A stretch of DNA of 64,000 nt from Sphingobacteriaceae bacterium (GCA_017745075.1 JAGIAD010000007.1:1-64000); one strand, 5' to 3'; counted from the first letter of the stretch, positions 27,435 through 36,824 are shown. Notes: generated by a model from the letters alone, not told the origin. Program-made: numbers and translations.

Positions 27435-28256
27435 ATGATTTTATTTAACGACATATCGCAAACTGTACTCTTCATACTTTGTGTGGGTTTATTAATTTCG
27501 ACACTCGAGTACCTTAAAAAAGTAGAGATTTTTTCTCCAAACGGGCTGTTATCCTGGAATGTAATGCAGCTAAAATGGACCAAACAGGATCAAAAATCAC
27601 TTTTAAAGCCTTTTTTCAAATTATTTAGTGCCTCGGGGCTCACTGTTCTTTTCATCATCAGGTGTTTACTCATTGCCGGACTGTTCTTTTTCCCGTTACA
27701 GAGTACAACAGGCTGGTTATTAATCAGTTTATTGGGGGCAAGTTTACTGGTGGCATCATTGGCTACCTACTACGGCAGCGATGGTTCTGACCAGATGAGT
27801 ATGCTAATTATCATTACCCTGATTTTGTGCAACCTACCTGTTTTATCCAGCAGCAAATTAAGAGATATCGGATTATGGTTTATCGCTTTGCAGGCCTGTT
27901 TATCTTATACCGTTGCCGGTATTGCCAAGCTGGTATCTTCAGAGTGGCGATCAGGAACTGCTATAAAAGATGTCTTTTCTACCAAAACCTATGGCTCTAA
28001 AAAAGCAACCCTCTTTTTAAAGAAATACCCTGCAGCAAACCGTTTTTTATGCTGGAATGTAATCATTATGGAAAGCATATTCCCATTGTGTTTGTTCTTA
28101 CCCTGGGAGTTTGCCCTTGTATTCCTGATCTGGGGATTTATATTTCATTTTTTTACCGCAGTAATTATGGGACTGAACTCATTCTTTTGGGCTTTTATGG
28201 CTACTTATCCGGCAATTTATTTTGTTAACCACCAAATGTCATGGCATCTTTTTTAA
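27435..28256 (+). CDS. SdpB/HTTM-like multipass membrane protein
   Basis: A polytopic inner-membrane protein with about seven helices. The segments YYGSDGSDQMSML and LSYTVAGIAKLVSSEWRSGT match the conserved (G)GDQ and YxxAGxxKxxxxxWxxG elements of the horizontally transferred transmembrane (HTTM) family, related to vitamin-K-dependent carboxylase. SdpB of the Bacillus sporulation-delaying peptide operon belongs to this family. The ATG at 27435 is preferred over TTG at 27429. It overlaps the DCC gene by 16 bp. In SDP biosynthesis SdpA and SdpB are needed to mature the toxin; a similar role here is inference. Confidence 0.75.
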   Translation: MILFNDISQTVLFILCVGLLISTLEYLKKVEIFSPNGLLSWNVMQLKWTKQDQKSLLKPFFKLFSASGLTVLFIIRCLLIAGLFFFPLQSTTGWLLISLLGASLLVASLATYYGSDGSDQMSMLIIITLILCNLPVLSSSKLRDIGLWFIALQACLSYTVAGIAKLVSSEWRSGTAIKDVFSTKTYGSKKATLFLKKYPAANRFLCWNVIIMESIFPLCLFLPWEFALVFLIWGFIFHFFTAVIMGLNSFFWAFMATYPAIYFVNHQMSWHLF

Positions 28257-28660
28257 ATAAGCAGAAAGATATTATCCTTTTTGATGGTGTCTGCAATTTT
28301 TGCAACCGTTATATCAATTATATTATAACGCAAGACCGGACAAACAAATTTAATTTTGCCCCATTAGAAAGCAGAGCAGCATCAGAATTAGGCCAGCAAC
28401 ACCAGGTTAATTTTAACGAACTGAATAGCATAGTTTTGATCAGCGGTGATAAGTTTTTCACCCAATCGGAGGCCGTGTTGCACATCCTTAAAAACCTGGG
28501 CACCTGGTGGTCGCCATTAATTAACTTGGGTTATCTTATCCCTGGTTGCATAAGAAACCGGTTGTATAAAGTATTTGCCAATAACCGGTATGCTCTATTG
28601 GGGCAAACAAACAGCTGCATGCTGCCAACAGAAGAAATCAGAAGTAAATTTTTAATTTAA
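28241..28660 (+). CDS. DCC-family thiol-disulfide oxidoreductase (DUF393)
   Basis: A small thioredoxin-like redox protein. The family signature DGVCNFCN lies at about residues 14-21 and provides the CxxC active site. FNFAPLESRAASELG and a Leu/Gly-rich C-terminal helix region (PLINLGYLIPGCIRNRLY) follow. At 139 aa it is typical. It overlaps the HTTM-like gene by 16 bp and ends the cluster. The peptide itself has no cysteines, so the DCC protein more likely acts on the partner membrane proteins or on an envelope substrate. Confidence 0.9.
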   Translation: MASFLNKQKDIILFDGVCNFCNRYINYIITQDRTNKFNFAPLESRAASELGQQHQVNFNELNSIVLISGDKFFTQSEAVLHILKNLGTWWSPLINLGYLIPGCIRNRLYKVFANNRYALLGQTNSCMLPTEEIRSKFLI

Positions 28661-28728
28661 AGGCAATCGATTTTGTTATTGCAGAATATCGAATTGATGT
28701 TCTGCAAACCAAATGACTAAAGTAAAGA

Positions 28729-29724
28729 CTATGCTTCAATTGCTTTCCAAAGCATATCTTTAAGCTCTAAAATATTCTTTTCGGCTACTGATGAAATAAA
28801 TATCGATGGGATATTTGGCAGATCCTGTTTCATTTCTTCCATCAGTTCATCATCTAGCATGTCTGATTTGGTAATGGCTAAAACATGTGGTTTCTGCATT
28901 AATTCAGGATTGTAAGATTCCAACTCACTTTTAAGAATTTCGTATTCTTCTTTAACTGAGCGGCTTGTATCGGCCGGAACCATAAACAACAGTACAGAAT
29001 TACGCTCGATATGACGCAAGAAACGGTATCCTAAGCCTTTACCTTGCGATGCACCTTCGATAATCCCTGGAATATCTGCCATTACAAAAGATTTTCCGCC
29101 CCTGTAGCTTACAATACCCAGATTTGGAACAATGGTTGTAAAAGGATAATCGGCAATTTCTGGTTTAGCAGCCGAAACTACAGAAAGTAAAGTCGATTTG
29201 CCTGCATTCGGGAAGCCCACCAAGCCAACATCGGCTAAAACTTTTAATTCTAAAATGTTCCAAACCTCTTGTCCCTGCTCCCCAGGTTGTGCAAAACGGG
29301 GTGTTTGCTGTACAGAATTTTTAAAATGTGCATTACCCAAACCACCGCGACCACCAGGAGTTAATATTTTAGTTTCGCCATCTTTGGTAATTTCGAAAAG
29401 AACTTCTCCTGTTTCGGCATTTTTGGCGATGGTACCCAAAGGAACCTCCAATATTTCATCTTTACCCTGTTTGCCCGATTTATGCGAACTGCCGCCGGCA
29501 CCGCCATCTTCTGCGATGATGTGTTTGCGGTATTTAAGGTGTAATAAGGTCCAGATATGGATACTACCTTTCACGATAATGTGGCCACCGCGGCCACCAT
29601 CGCCACCATCAGGGCCGCCCATAGAAGTTAAAACATCACGGTGTAAATGTGCCGAGCCTGCCCCGCCCTTACCGGAACGGCAACAGATTTTTACATAATC
29701 TACGAAATTAGAACCCTGCGACAT
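28729..29724 (-). CDS. obg: GTPase Obg/CgtA
   Basis: A ribosome-associated GTPase needed for large-subunit assembly and the stringent response. The glycine-rich Obg fold (1-158) with repeated GGxGG runs is followed by the G domain: G1 GFPNAGKST, switch [13 protein letters not shown]3 [11 protein letters not shown]4 TKSD, G5 SSVAEKN. At 331 aa it lacks the extra C-terminal OCT domain, which is normal for Bacteroidota. It follows adk on the same strand, with a hairpin between. Confidence 0.97.
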   Translation of the reverse strand: MSQGSNFVDYVKICCRSGKGGAGSAHLHRDVLTSMGGPDGGDGGRGGHIIVKGSIHIWTLLHLKYRKHIIAEDGGAGGSSHKSGKQGKDEILEVPLGTIAKNAETGEVLFEITKDGETKILTPGGRGGLGNAHFKNSVQQTPRFAQPGEQGQEVWNILELKVLADVGLVGFPNAGKSTLLSVVSAAKPEIADYPFTTIVPNLGIVSYRGGKSFVMADIPGIIEGASQGKGLGYRFLRHIERNSVLLFMVPADTSRSVKEEYEILKSELESYNPELMQKPHVLAITKSDMLDDELMEEMKQDLPNIPSIFISSVAEKNILELKDMLWKAIEA

Positions 29725-29788
29725 ATGATTGTTGTTGAATGTTTATGTTTTAACGTTGAAATGTTACAATAACAATTCCTTTAAAATT

Positions 29789-29822
29789 AAAGAGTTATAA
29801 CGCTTTAACATTATAACTCTTT
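29789..29822. terminator. Hairpin between adk and obg
   Basis: A perfect 12-bp stem (29789-29800 with 29811-29822, AAAGAGTTATAA/TTATAACTCTTT) with a 10-nt loop. It follows the adk stop on the minus strand by 74 bp. The downstream T run is broken, so termination would be partial. Confidence 0.55.
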
Positions 29823-29895
29823 GTATGTTTTTGAAATATAATCCGGATAATAAAATTAATCCAGATTCGATTACTTGATACCAGCTGCCTGAACC

Positions 29896-30471
29896 TTATA
29901 CTTTATATTGATCGATTACAGCGCAAAGATTATTGTATACTGTTTCAATATCACCGATTCCATTTACCTTGTTCAATTTGCCCTGCTCCTCGTAGTAAGG
30001 TAACACATGGATAGTTTTATCAAAGTATTCTGAAATACGTTTTTTTAATTTTTCAGCATCATCATCAGGTCTGCCACTTATTTTATGGCGTTCGGCAATT
30101 CGTTTGGTTAGTTCGTCCTGATCAACATCAAGTGCAATTACACCTGCAACTTTACTGCCTTTACGTGCTAAAAACAAATCAAGCTCAACCGCTTGTGGTA
30201 CGGTACGTGGAAATCCATCAAACACAAATCCTTTTGCATCAGGATTTTTATCTACCTCTTCTTCAAGCATGGCAATTGTGATCGCATCCGGAACCAATTC
30301 CCCATCAGCCAATAATTGGCTTACTTTTTTTCCTAATTCGGTTTCCCCTTTAACGTGTGCTCTAAAAAGATCGCCTGTTGAAACGTGTACCAACTGATAT
30401 TTTTCAATCAGTTTTTCAGATTGGGTGCCTTTACCCGCCCCCGGAGGGCCAAAGAGAACTAAATTAAGCAT
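29896..30471 (-). CDS. adk: Adenylate kinase
   Basis: Interconverts ATP + AMP and 2 ADP in the cytoplasm. The P-loop GPPGAGKGTQSEKL lies at residues 8-21, the AMP-binding segment is STGDLFRAHV, and GFVFDGFPRTVPQA is the NMP signature. A short LID follows (RHKISGRPDDDAEKLKKR) without zinc cysteines. At 191 aa it is the short form usual in Bacteroidota. It lies upstream of obg, an order often conserved in this phylum. Confidence 0.97.
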   Translation of the reverse strand: MLNLVLFGPPGAGKGTQSEKLIEKYQLVHVSTGDLFRAHVKGETELGKKVSQLLADGELVPDAITIAMLEEEVDKNPDAKGFVFDGFPRTVPQAVELDLFLARKGSKVAGVIALDVDQDELTKRIAERHKISGRPDDDAEKLKKRISEYFDKTIHVLPYYEEQGKLNKVNGIGDIETVYNNLCAVIDQYKV

Positions 30472-30901
30472 TCAAGTTGTTTAGGTTGTCTTCAAAAAAT
30501 TAAAAAGCCTTATTCCTATGGCTCTATCCCAGTAAAAATGCAAAACACTGTATTATAGGTCAAGACATTGTTCACTTTTCAAGGCTGCAAATATATAATT
30601 ATTAATTTAGATGCCATTTATAATTGACAATTTATTTAAAAAAGAGCTATTTTAATGACATTTATCTTCTTCTAAAAAGAATCTTGTGCGATTTTCATAT
30701 TTAACAGAATATTCTTCAAATACCAGCTACTTTAACCGAATAATCCTTTTACATTTTTAATGATTTTTACAATTTAAATATCTAGTTTGCACGGTGGGAT
30801 TGAACCATTTTTACCCAACCTGTTTAAATGCAGAAAACCAGGGCTATTTTACGCCTTAATGATATTAAGAGTCTTTTTTATATTTTTAAAACCGACCTAT
30901 A
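30472..30901. other. AT-rich 430-bp divergent spacer
   Basis: It separates the leftward adk gene from the rightward glycosidase-like gene. It is strongly AT-rich and must hold both promoters, but I could not identify a confident -33/-7 pair. The plus-strand ORF starting at 30787 overlaps the glycosidase-like gene in another frame and is rejected. Confidence 0.6.
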
Positions 30902-33217
30902 ATGGGCCAATTCATCAAAAACACACACCTGTTAAAGAAATGGATCTTAATCGGTGCCAACCTTTTGGCTTGCATTTTTACATACGGACAACCCACTTCA
31001 TTTCAAGCCATTGCCCCCTCATCCATTAATCAAACAAAGCCTAAAGATTTTACATTCGATGTGGCTCCAGAAACCTTTGATTTAAATATTTACCATAAGG
31101 GGATAAAAGAAAAGGCAGGTAATTCTTTATCGCAAATGCGGGTTGCCAATCTAAAAAAAGATGCTAATTCGGTATCATGGCAATACCCTGATCTTCTGGT
31201 TTCGGTAAGTGTTGTGAAAAAAGAAAATTATTTGGATATCAATATCCGGTCAGAAGGTGCAGGTAAGTTTGTATGGCCACATGTAAATGCAGAAAGTTAC
31301 ATGCTTCCTTTGTGGGAAGGAAAGTATATTCCTGCAAAGGACAATTATTGGAAGTCGTTTTTAAAACAACAAACGCTAGACTTTCCCGAAAGTTTTTCAA
31401 TGGGATTTTTTGCTTTAAATAAAGCTAATTATTCCATTGTGTATGTATTAAAAAACATCTTTAATAGCGACTTACATTTCGATACAAAGCCTGATATCAG
31501 TTTTTCGTTCTCTCATGAGTTTCTTTCCATTAATAAAGACAAAACGTATGGCTTCAGAATTTATGTCACAGAAACCACCCCTTTGGCAGTAAGTAAGGTA
31601 TATAAAAATTACATTCAGGAAAAAGGCAGATTTAAAACACTCGAAGAAAAAGCGGCCAGCAATCCAAATATCCGGAAATTGTATGGCGCACCACACATCT
31701 ATTTTTGGCCACATGGGCTCATTTCAGAAAAAAACATCCATTGGAAACAACTCCAGGCTTCCTGGCCTCAGAAAGAGAAGTTCTTTTCATGGCTGGTACA
31801 ATTATTAAAAAACAATGAAGAGCGCGATGCCGCAAATGCACTTAACCAGGTATGGGCTGCATGCAAAAAACAAAGCCCAATTAATAGTGATCAGAAAAGA
31901 ATCATCCTTGATGCATTAAATAAGGCTTTCAGATCGAATGGACTATATAATCGCGATGTATTTGGAAACCTCCCTGATAATACACTTACCAAACCATTAA
32001 GCGAACAACAACTGTATGCCCGAAACAAAAAATTATTAAAAAAAGAGCTGGGAGATCTCATTGACAACCCGGATGAATGGGGAAAAGAAAGTATCAACCT
32101 CCTGAACGATCTGTACCAGTCTGGAATAAAGAAGGCATGGATAGGCTTCTCTGATTGGGCTGATGGATTAAAGAACCCCGCTCTGGTTGAAAAAGCCAAT
32201 AAATTAGGCTATCTGATTGGCCCATACGATAGCTATCATTCCATTCATCCAAAAGAGGACAAAGAGTGGCGCACCTGTTGGTTTCCCGATTCCTCTTTAT
32301 ATGATGATGCCTCAGTGACCAATGCTTCCGGAAAAAAAATAGATGGTTTTATAGGGGTTGGCCGACAATTGAATCCAACGCTTGCATTCCCTTTTGTAAA
32401 ACAGCGGGTAGCAAGTATTTTGAGCGACGGCATTCCATACAATACGTGGTTTGTAGATTGTGATGCCACTGGTGAGGTATTTGATGATTATTCGCCTGAT
32501 CACATCACTACAAAAGAAGAAGATTTTAAAGCCCGCCTTCATCGGATGGAGTATATCGGTAATGAAGTTGCAATGGTAGTGGGGTCTGAAGGCGGAAATG
32601 ACTTTACAGCTAAATCGTTGGCATTTGCGCAGGGGCTTGAAATGCCTGTTTTATATTGGGGAGATCCGGATTTAAGGCAAAATAAAAATAATCCGTACTA
32701 TGTTGGGAATTACTGGGGCCAGCCGGGTACTATTCCTTCTATATATACGAAGGTTATACCAATCAAAGAAATCTATGAAAAGATATATGTTGATCCCACC
32801 TATTCACTTCCGTTATTCCGTCTTGTTTATAATGATGCAGTGATAACCACAGCACACTGGGAGAATGGCTCTCTGAAATTAAAGGATGAAGTAGGAACAC
32901 GTATGCTGTCGGAAATTTTGTATAATACGCCACCTTTATATCATATTGATCAGACGGAATGGAAGCGCAACAAAGCACGGATCATAAGTCATTTAAAAGT
33001 ATGGAGTCCATTACACGAAAAAGCAGTAGTATTGCCAATGACCGCTTATAATGTTCTTTCTACCGACCGTAAAATACAACAAACCATATTCGGTAATCAG
33101 ATAAAAGTTACCGTAAATTTTTCCGGTCGAAATGCCCAAATCGGCACTGAAGTGATTATGGCCCGGTCAGCAGTAATTGACTATGGATTTAAGAAAGTAA
33201 ATTATAAGGTAAAGTGA
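30902..33217 (+). CDS. Large exported glycoside-hydrolase-like protein
   Basis: Probably a periplasmic or surface carbohydrate-active enzyme. An N-terminal hydrophobic segment ending in LLACIFTYGQ is a signal peptide. Residues about 45-260 look like a beta-sandwich. The region about 265-640 looks like a TIM barrel, with IYFWPHGL, KAWIGFSDWADGLKN, YNTWFVDCDATGEVFDDYSP and VVGSEGGNDF. The Asp in FVDCDAT and the Glu in GSEGG are candidate catalytic residues, a layout resembling the GH101/GH129-type retaining glycosidases. A C-terminal beta domain (about 690-771) ends it. The family and substrate are not certain. It is a single-gene unit. Confidence 0.65.
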   Translation: MGQFIKNTHLLKKWILIGANLLACIFTYGQPTSFQAIAPSSINQTKPKDFTFDVAPETFDLNIYHKGIKEKAGNSLSQMRVANLKKDANSVSWQYPDLLVSVSVVKKENYLDINIRSEGAGKFVWPHVNAESYMLPLWEGKYIPAKDNYWKSFLKQQTLDFPESFSMGFFALNKANYSIVYVLKNIFNSDLHFDTKPDISFSFSHEFLSINKDKTYGFRIYVTETTPLAVSKVYKNYIQEKGRFKTLEEKAASNPNIRKLYGAPHIYFWPHGLISEKNIHWKQLQASWPQKEKFFSWLVQLLKNNEERDAANALNQVWAACKKQSPINSDQKRIILDALNKAFRSNGLYNRDVFGNLPDNTLTKPLSEQQLYARNKKLLKKELGDLIDNPDEWGKESINLLNDLYQSGIKKAWIGFSDWADGLKNPALVEKANKLGYLIGPYDSYHSIHPKEDKEWRTCWFPDSSLYDDASVTNASGKKIDGFIGVGRQLNPTLAFPFVKQRVASILSDGIPYNTWFVDCDATGEVFDDYSPDHITTKEEDFKARLHRMEYIGNEVAMVVGSEGGNDFTAKSLAFAQGLEMPVLYWGDPDLRQNKNNPYYVGNYWGQPGTIPSIYTKVIPIKEIYEKIYVDPTYSLPLFRLVYNDAVITTAHWENGSLKLKDEVGTRMLSEILYNTPPLYHIDQTEWKRNKARIISHLKVWSPLHEKAVVLPMTAYNVLSTDRKIQQTIFGNQIKVTVNFSGRNAQIGTEVIMARSAVIDYGFKKVNYKVK

Positions 33218-33249
33218 AATTGCTATAATAATTCCCGAAATTGCAATTG

Positions 33250-33861
33250 ATGCTATCCAAGAGGCCTTTTATGAATACCTATCGCTTCCATTTTAATAAT
33301 AACAAGAAAACCCGAGCTATACTATTTTGGTTTTTTACCGCCTTGCCAACTATTGCATTAACAGCCATCATTTTAGTGCTACATCCAGATCCACTTTTCC
33401 CAGCCTGGCTATTGCTCATTTCATTACCTTTAATGCTAGTAGCTATTTATAAGCTTCTTAAACTAGCCTCCAAAGCGAGGTCGGCAGAAATTATTTCACT
33501 AGGCGATGAAGGCTTTACCAGTTCTTATTTTGGTTCTGTTTTACTTTCGGAAATACACACCATTCAGGTTCCCGTAAAGCAAATAGGGTTATTTGGAGGA
33601 AGACAGCGAGACTATTACAAAAACACGGATGTTGATATTCCCTACCTCAAATTTTCGATCACTACCCTGGATGGAAAAATATTGAATTGGATATTGAATG
33701 AGTGGGGTGGACTTTATAACTCAGAAGAAGAATTTTCCATTTTCTTTAACTTCCTCACAGCACTAACTGACCAGTTATATCAACTTTATTACTCCAACGA
33801 ACCATACAACAGCTATTTAAAAATTCTTAACGAGAACGGTTTTTGGGAAAAGCGGGATTAA
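33250..33861 (+). CDS. Hypothetical membrane protein with two helices
   Basis: Not recognised. Two transmembrane helices at about 25-45 and 52-72 are followed by a soluble domain of about 130 residues rich in Tyr/Phe/Asn (SYFGSVLLSEIHTIQVPVK, then LNEWGGLYNSEEEF). The layout is a small PH-like or YcxB-like domain after paired helices, but this is speculative. Starts at 33241 (TTG), 33250 (ATG) and 33271 (ATG) are possible; 33250 gives 203 aa. It lies 32 bp downstream of the glycosidase-like gene and may be co-transcribed. Confidence 0.65.
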   Translation: MLSKRPFMNTYRFHFNNNKKTRAILFWFFTALPTIALTAIILVLHPDPLFPAWLLLISLPLMLVAIYKLLKLASKARSAEIISLGDEGFTSSYFGSVLLSEIHTIQVPVKQIGLFGGRQRDYYKNTDVDIPYLKFSITTLDGKILNWILNEWGGLYNSEEEFSIFFNFLTALTDQLYQLYYSNEPYNSYLKILNENGFWEKRD

Positions 33862-33940
33862 AAACGATTAAGTAGCGGATTTTTCTTAGAGAAGGTTTCA
33901 TCATTCGGCATTCAACAGCTATGCTGATTAATGAACAAAT

Positions 33941-33965
33941 AAAAAACCCTCCGTTTTGGAGGGTT
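33941..33965 (-). terminator. Terminator after the DUF4382 gene
   Basis: An 8-bp perfect stem (33945-33952 with 33958-33965, AACCCTCC/GGAGGGTT) with a 5-nt loop and an A6 run at 33941-33946, which reads as Ts on the minus strand. It lies 32 bp after the leftward DUF4382 stop and could also stop rightward transcription weakly. Confidence 0.8.
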
Positions 33966-33997
33966 CGTAAAAAATAACAATAAAAAACATGTAATAT

Positions 33998-34795
33998 TTA
34001 CTGCTTTAAAGTAATGGTTCCTAAAACCGTGTTTTGCCCCAATGCAACCTTTACAGCCGTTATGGTACTGTCTTTATAGCCGGCAAGAGGTGCAAACTTC
34101 ACATTATAAGTGCCTGATGCTAAGCCACCCACAGTAAATTTACCGGTTAGCGGATCTGCAACAGTACCTACCGTATCGGTTCCGGCAATAACCAACACTT
34201 CAGGATGGCTTGCCAAAGGCAGAACAGTACCTGAAATTAATCCAGTGGTTGCCGCCGTAACGCCCCGTACTACCGGTTTTAATAAATATTTACCATTTCC
34301 GGTACTAACAATCGATTTCGCGGCATCAAAGTCTAAAAGAAGTGTATAATTAACACCCTCAACCAAGCTTGGATTAGCTGTTAATTTAACCTTCCAGCCC
34401 GATGTTTGTGCACTTGGTGTTTTAAGTTCCTGTTGAATACCGTTAACCACAATGGTGTTTCCGGTTTCATTAAGCACCAGTCTGATTTCGGTAATCTCTC
34501 CTTCTGGCATTTCACCTGAGGCAACCAGAATATCGGGGTTACTGGTTCCAATCCTAAAATCAAGAATATCGAATATGCCGGCACTTGCCGCAAATACGTA
34601 AGGTTTACCTCCTGATACCAGCACCACTTCCTTTACACTCAGGTTAATTTTATCGAAATTTCCAGGGGCATCGGTCATTTTGATCTGTACTTTAGGAGTC
34701 CCCTGGGCTGAATCATTTTTCTTACACCCATTAAAAGCAAGTACTCCCGCCAAAACCAGTACTGCCAATAGGGAACGAATAAATTTTGTTTTCAT
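33998..34795 (-). CDS. DUF4382 lipoprotein
   Basis: An envelope lipoprotein of unknown function. The lipobox LAFNGCKKN gives a lipidated Cys at about 24. The DUF4382 domain (about 34-180) starts VQIKMTDAPGNFDKINLSV, the hallmark of the family, and contains the EGEITEIRLVL strand. A carboxypeptidase-regulatory-like beta domain follows at the C-terminus (about 185-265, ADPLTGKFTVGGLASGTYNV). At 265 aa it is normal. It is divergent from the four-gene operon at 34991-38129, with a 195-bp shared spacer. Confidence 0.88.
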   Translation of the reverse strand: MKTKFIRSLLAVLVLAGVLAFNGCKKNDSAQGTPKVQIKMTDAPGNFDKINLSVKEVVLVSGGKPYVFAASAGIFDILDFRIGTSNPDILVASGEMPEGEITEIRLVLNETGNTIVVNGIQQELKTPSAQTSGWKVKLTANPSLVEGVNYTLLLDFDAAKSIVSTGNGKYLLKPVVRGVTAATTGLISGTVLPLASHPEVLVIAGTDTVGTVADPLTGKFTVGGLASGTYNVKFAPLAGYKDSTITAVKVALGQNTVLGTITLKQ

Positions 34796-34990
34796 AACTA
34801 TAGATTTTATTTAACGTTTTACCGACCAAAATTGAAAGCCGAAAATGAAATCAACGTGAAATTTTTAATTTATTTTTTTCATCTTATTTTCATGTTACCA
34901 ATCTACATTTGATGGCATAAGCACATTTACGATAATGGTTTTTAGTAGAAGTTTATCTCATGATGGGTTAAACTTTTTTATATTTATGCG

Positions 34991-35284
34991 ATGATGAGAT
35001 GCTGCCTTATTTTTTGTTTGTTGGTTTTCTTGCGGGTAAGTGCTCCCGCTATGCAGAATAACGCATTATCGATGGGTGTATTGGCTGGCAATCCTCCCCA
35101 ACAGGAACTCCCACAGGAGCCAGTAAAGCCCAATAACAAGGTTACGCCTAAACAAACCAAACCTGAGGAACCCATAATTAAGGAAGTACCCAAAGCCAAA
35201 AGACAAGTAAAACCGATGATGGTTAAGCCTAATGTCAAGATCAAACCGATAAAAATTATTAAACCCAGGATTAAAAAGCCTTAA
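34991..35284 (+). CDS. Small secreted Pro/Lys-rich protein
   Basis: Not recognised. A signal peptide (residues about 1-20, CLIFCLLVFLRVSAPA) is followed by a low-complexity basic tail of about 70 residues with Pro, Lys, Val and Ile in repeated KP/PIK steps (KPMMVKPNVKIKPIKIIKPR). There is no cysteine after the signal region. The length is 97 aa. It lies 9 bp ahead of the barrel gene in the same operon, which supports it over the antisense ORF in the same place. It could be a peptidoglycan- or LPS-associated basic peptide; function unknown. Confidence 0.6.
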   Translation: MMRCCLIFCLLVFLRVSAPAMQNNALSMGVLAGNPPQQELPQEPVKPNNKVTPKQTKPEEPIIKEVPKAKRQVKPMMVKPNVKIKPIKIIKPRIKKP

Positions 35285-35293
35285 AGATAATAT

Positions 35294-36139
35294 ATGCGCT
35301 TCCGTCTCTTGATTTTTGTTTTGTTGTGGACGATAACCCGTGTTCAGGCCCAGCAGGACTCTGCCAAAACGACGCTTACCCTTGCATCGATATACAATAG
35401 CAATATTAACTATTACGGGCAGGTTACGACCGAGAAATACCCCTATATTTTATTCAATGCTACGTTAAGATTACCCTCTGGTTTATATTTTTCAGGAGGT
35501 GGATATAAACTACTGAATTTTGGCCCAATCGTATCAGAAACGGATCTGGGTATCGGTTACGACCATGATTTTAACGATAAAATAACAGGAGGCATTGCCT
35601 ATTCACACTCCTTTTTTCCGAGCAATTCCCCTTTATTACAGGCTGCCAACAGCAACAACATTAATGCATCTTCTGCCTACACCTGGCCCTGGTTTAAAAC
35701 CGATCTCAGTATCGACTTTGCCTTCGGAAAGCAGAGCGACGTATTTCTAAGTTTCGAAAATTCGAAGGAAATTGAACTGGGCACTGTTTTCGGCAATAGC
35801 AATTTAATTTCAATTACCCCGGCAATAACAATTACCGCTGGCACCACCCGCTTTTATGAAAGTTACCTGGTTGAAAAAAGTAAAAAACAACATTCAAACG
35901 GCAACGGAAAGAGTGGTTCGGCACCCGGAATTGTAAATGGAACAACTGTTGAAATTGTCGAAAATTCTTCCACCCAGTTCAAATTATTGGCTTATAGTTT
36001 TAAATTGCCCCTGAACTGGAGTACGGGAAATTTCCTTGCTGAGGCCAGTTATCAATTCTCTTTGTTGGGCAACCGAAAGGAAACCGAAGTGAAACACCAG
36101 CAGTCTTTCTTTGGCCTTGCAGTTTATTATCAGTTTTAG
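35294..36139 (+). CDS. Predicted outer-membrane beta-barrel-like protein
   Basis: Not assigned to a named family. Residues 1-19 form a signal peptide (ending TRVQA). The remainder shows alternating hydrophobic and polar strands with aromatic girdles (YPYILFNATLRLPSG, LYFSGGGYKLLNFG, TDLGIGYDHDFNDK) and ends in FFGLAVYYQF with a C-terminal Phe, the signature of an outer-membrane barrel. The length is 281 aa. It is 10 bp ahead of the response regulator, so it may be the target or sensor side of that two-component system. Confidence 0.7.
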   Translation: MRFRLLIFVLLWTITRVQAQQDSAKTTLTLASIYNSNINYYGQVTTEKYPYILFNATLRLPSGLYFSGGGYKLLNFGPIVSETDLGIGYDHDFNDKITGGIAYSHSFFPSNSPLLQAANSNNINASSAYTWPWFKTDLSIDFAFGKQSDVFLSFENSKEIELGTVFGNSNLISITPAITITAGTTRFYESYLVEKSKKQHSNGNGKSGSAPGIVNGTTVEIVENSSTQFKLLAYSFKLPLNWSTGNFLAEASYQFSLLGNRKETEVKHQQSFFGLAVYYQF

Positions 36140-36149
36140 TTTTAACAGA

Positions 36150-36824
36150 ATGAAAGTATTAATCATAGAAGACGAAAAAACACTTGCCTACGAACTGGAA
36201 AAGTTCCTGAGGAAAGCTTTTTTCCTTTGCGATTTGGCCCATAGCTTTAAACAGGGTGCAGAAAAACTGGAACTAAACCAATATGATTATATCCTTATCG
36301 ATTTGGGGCTACCGGATGGAAATGGTTTCGACCTGCTTAAAAAAGCTAAGAAGAGTAATCCCGATGCAGCATATATTATCCTTACTGCAAGAGGAAAGCT
36401 GGAAGACCGTGTTGCGGGATTAGATATGGGTGCCGACGATTATCTGGCTAAACCTTTTTTCTTGCCCGAACTTCAATCGCGCATGCAGGCTATTGCCCGC
36501 CGCAAATTTAAAGTTTCAGAAGAACTCCTTCCCCTCGGCCTTTTTAACATCGACCTTCAAAAACGTTTTGTCTTTTTTGAAAATGAACAGATTGAGCTAT
36601 CCCGTAAGGAATTTGATCTGCTAAGCTATCTCCTGCTCCATAAGAACAGGGTGCTTACCCGCATACAATTAAGCGAACACATTTGGGGAAATTTTGCCGA
36701 CGATGATTATGATTCGAATTATATTGATGCACACATCAAAAATATCAGAAAGAAATTAAATATTTACGCACCTACCGAATGGCTGGAAACGGTAAGGGGC
36801 GTTGGCTATAGAATCAGGAAATAA
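36150..36824 (+). CDS. OmpR-family response regulator
   Basis: A DNA-binding regulator of the CusR/QseB type. The receiver (1-115) has IIEDEKTLAYELEKFL, the phospho-acceptor Asp51 in ILIDLGLPDGNG, and LTAR with the Lys of DDYLAKPF. The winged-helix domain (about 128-224) contains IELSRKEFDLLSYLL and the wing ETVRGVGYRIRK. At 224 aa it is normal. The start at 36150 (MKVLIIED) is preferred over an upstream in-frame start at 36111. Its stop codon touches the kinase start directly. Confidence 0.95.
   Translation: MKVLIIEDEKTLAYELEKFLRKAFFLCDLAHSFKQGAEKLELNQYDYILIDLGLPDGNGFDLLKKAKKSNPDAAYIILTARGKLEDRVAGLDMGADDYLAKPFFLPELQSRMQAIARRKFKVSEELLPLGLFNIDLQKRFVFFENEQIELSRKEFDLLSYLLLHKNRVLTRIQLSEHIWGNFADDDYDSNYIDAHIKNIRKKLNIYAPTEWLETVRGVGYRIRK

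Noticed and set aside
30788..30808. GCACGGTGGGATTGAACC, which looks like the T-arm end of a tRNA on the minus strand
   Set aside because: No D-arm, anticodon arm or acceptor partner is present in the preceding 70 bases; probably chance.
34984..35244. Minus-strand ORF of 86 codons with hydrophobic content
   Set aside because: It is antisense to a signal-peptide-bearing gene placed 9 bp ahead of the barrel gene; the repeated Pro/Lys codons read backward give the hydrophobic look.
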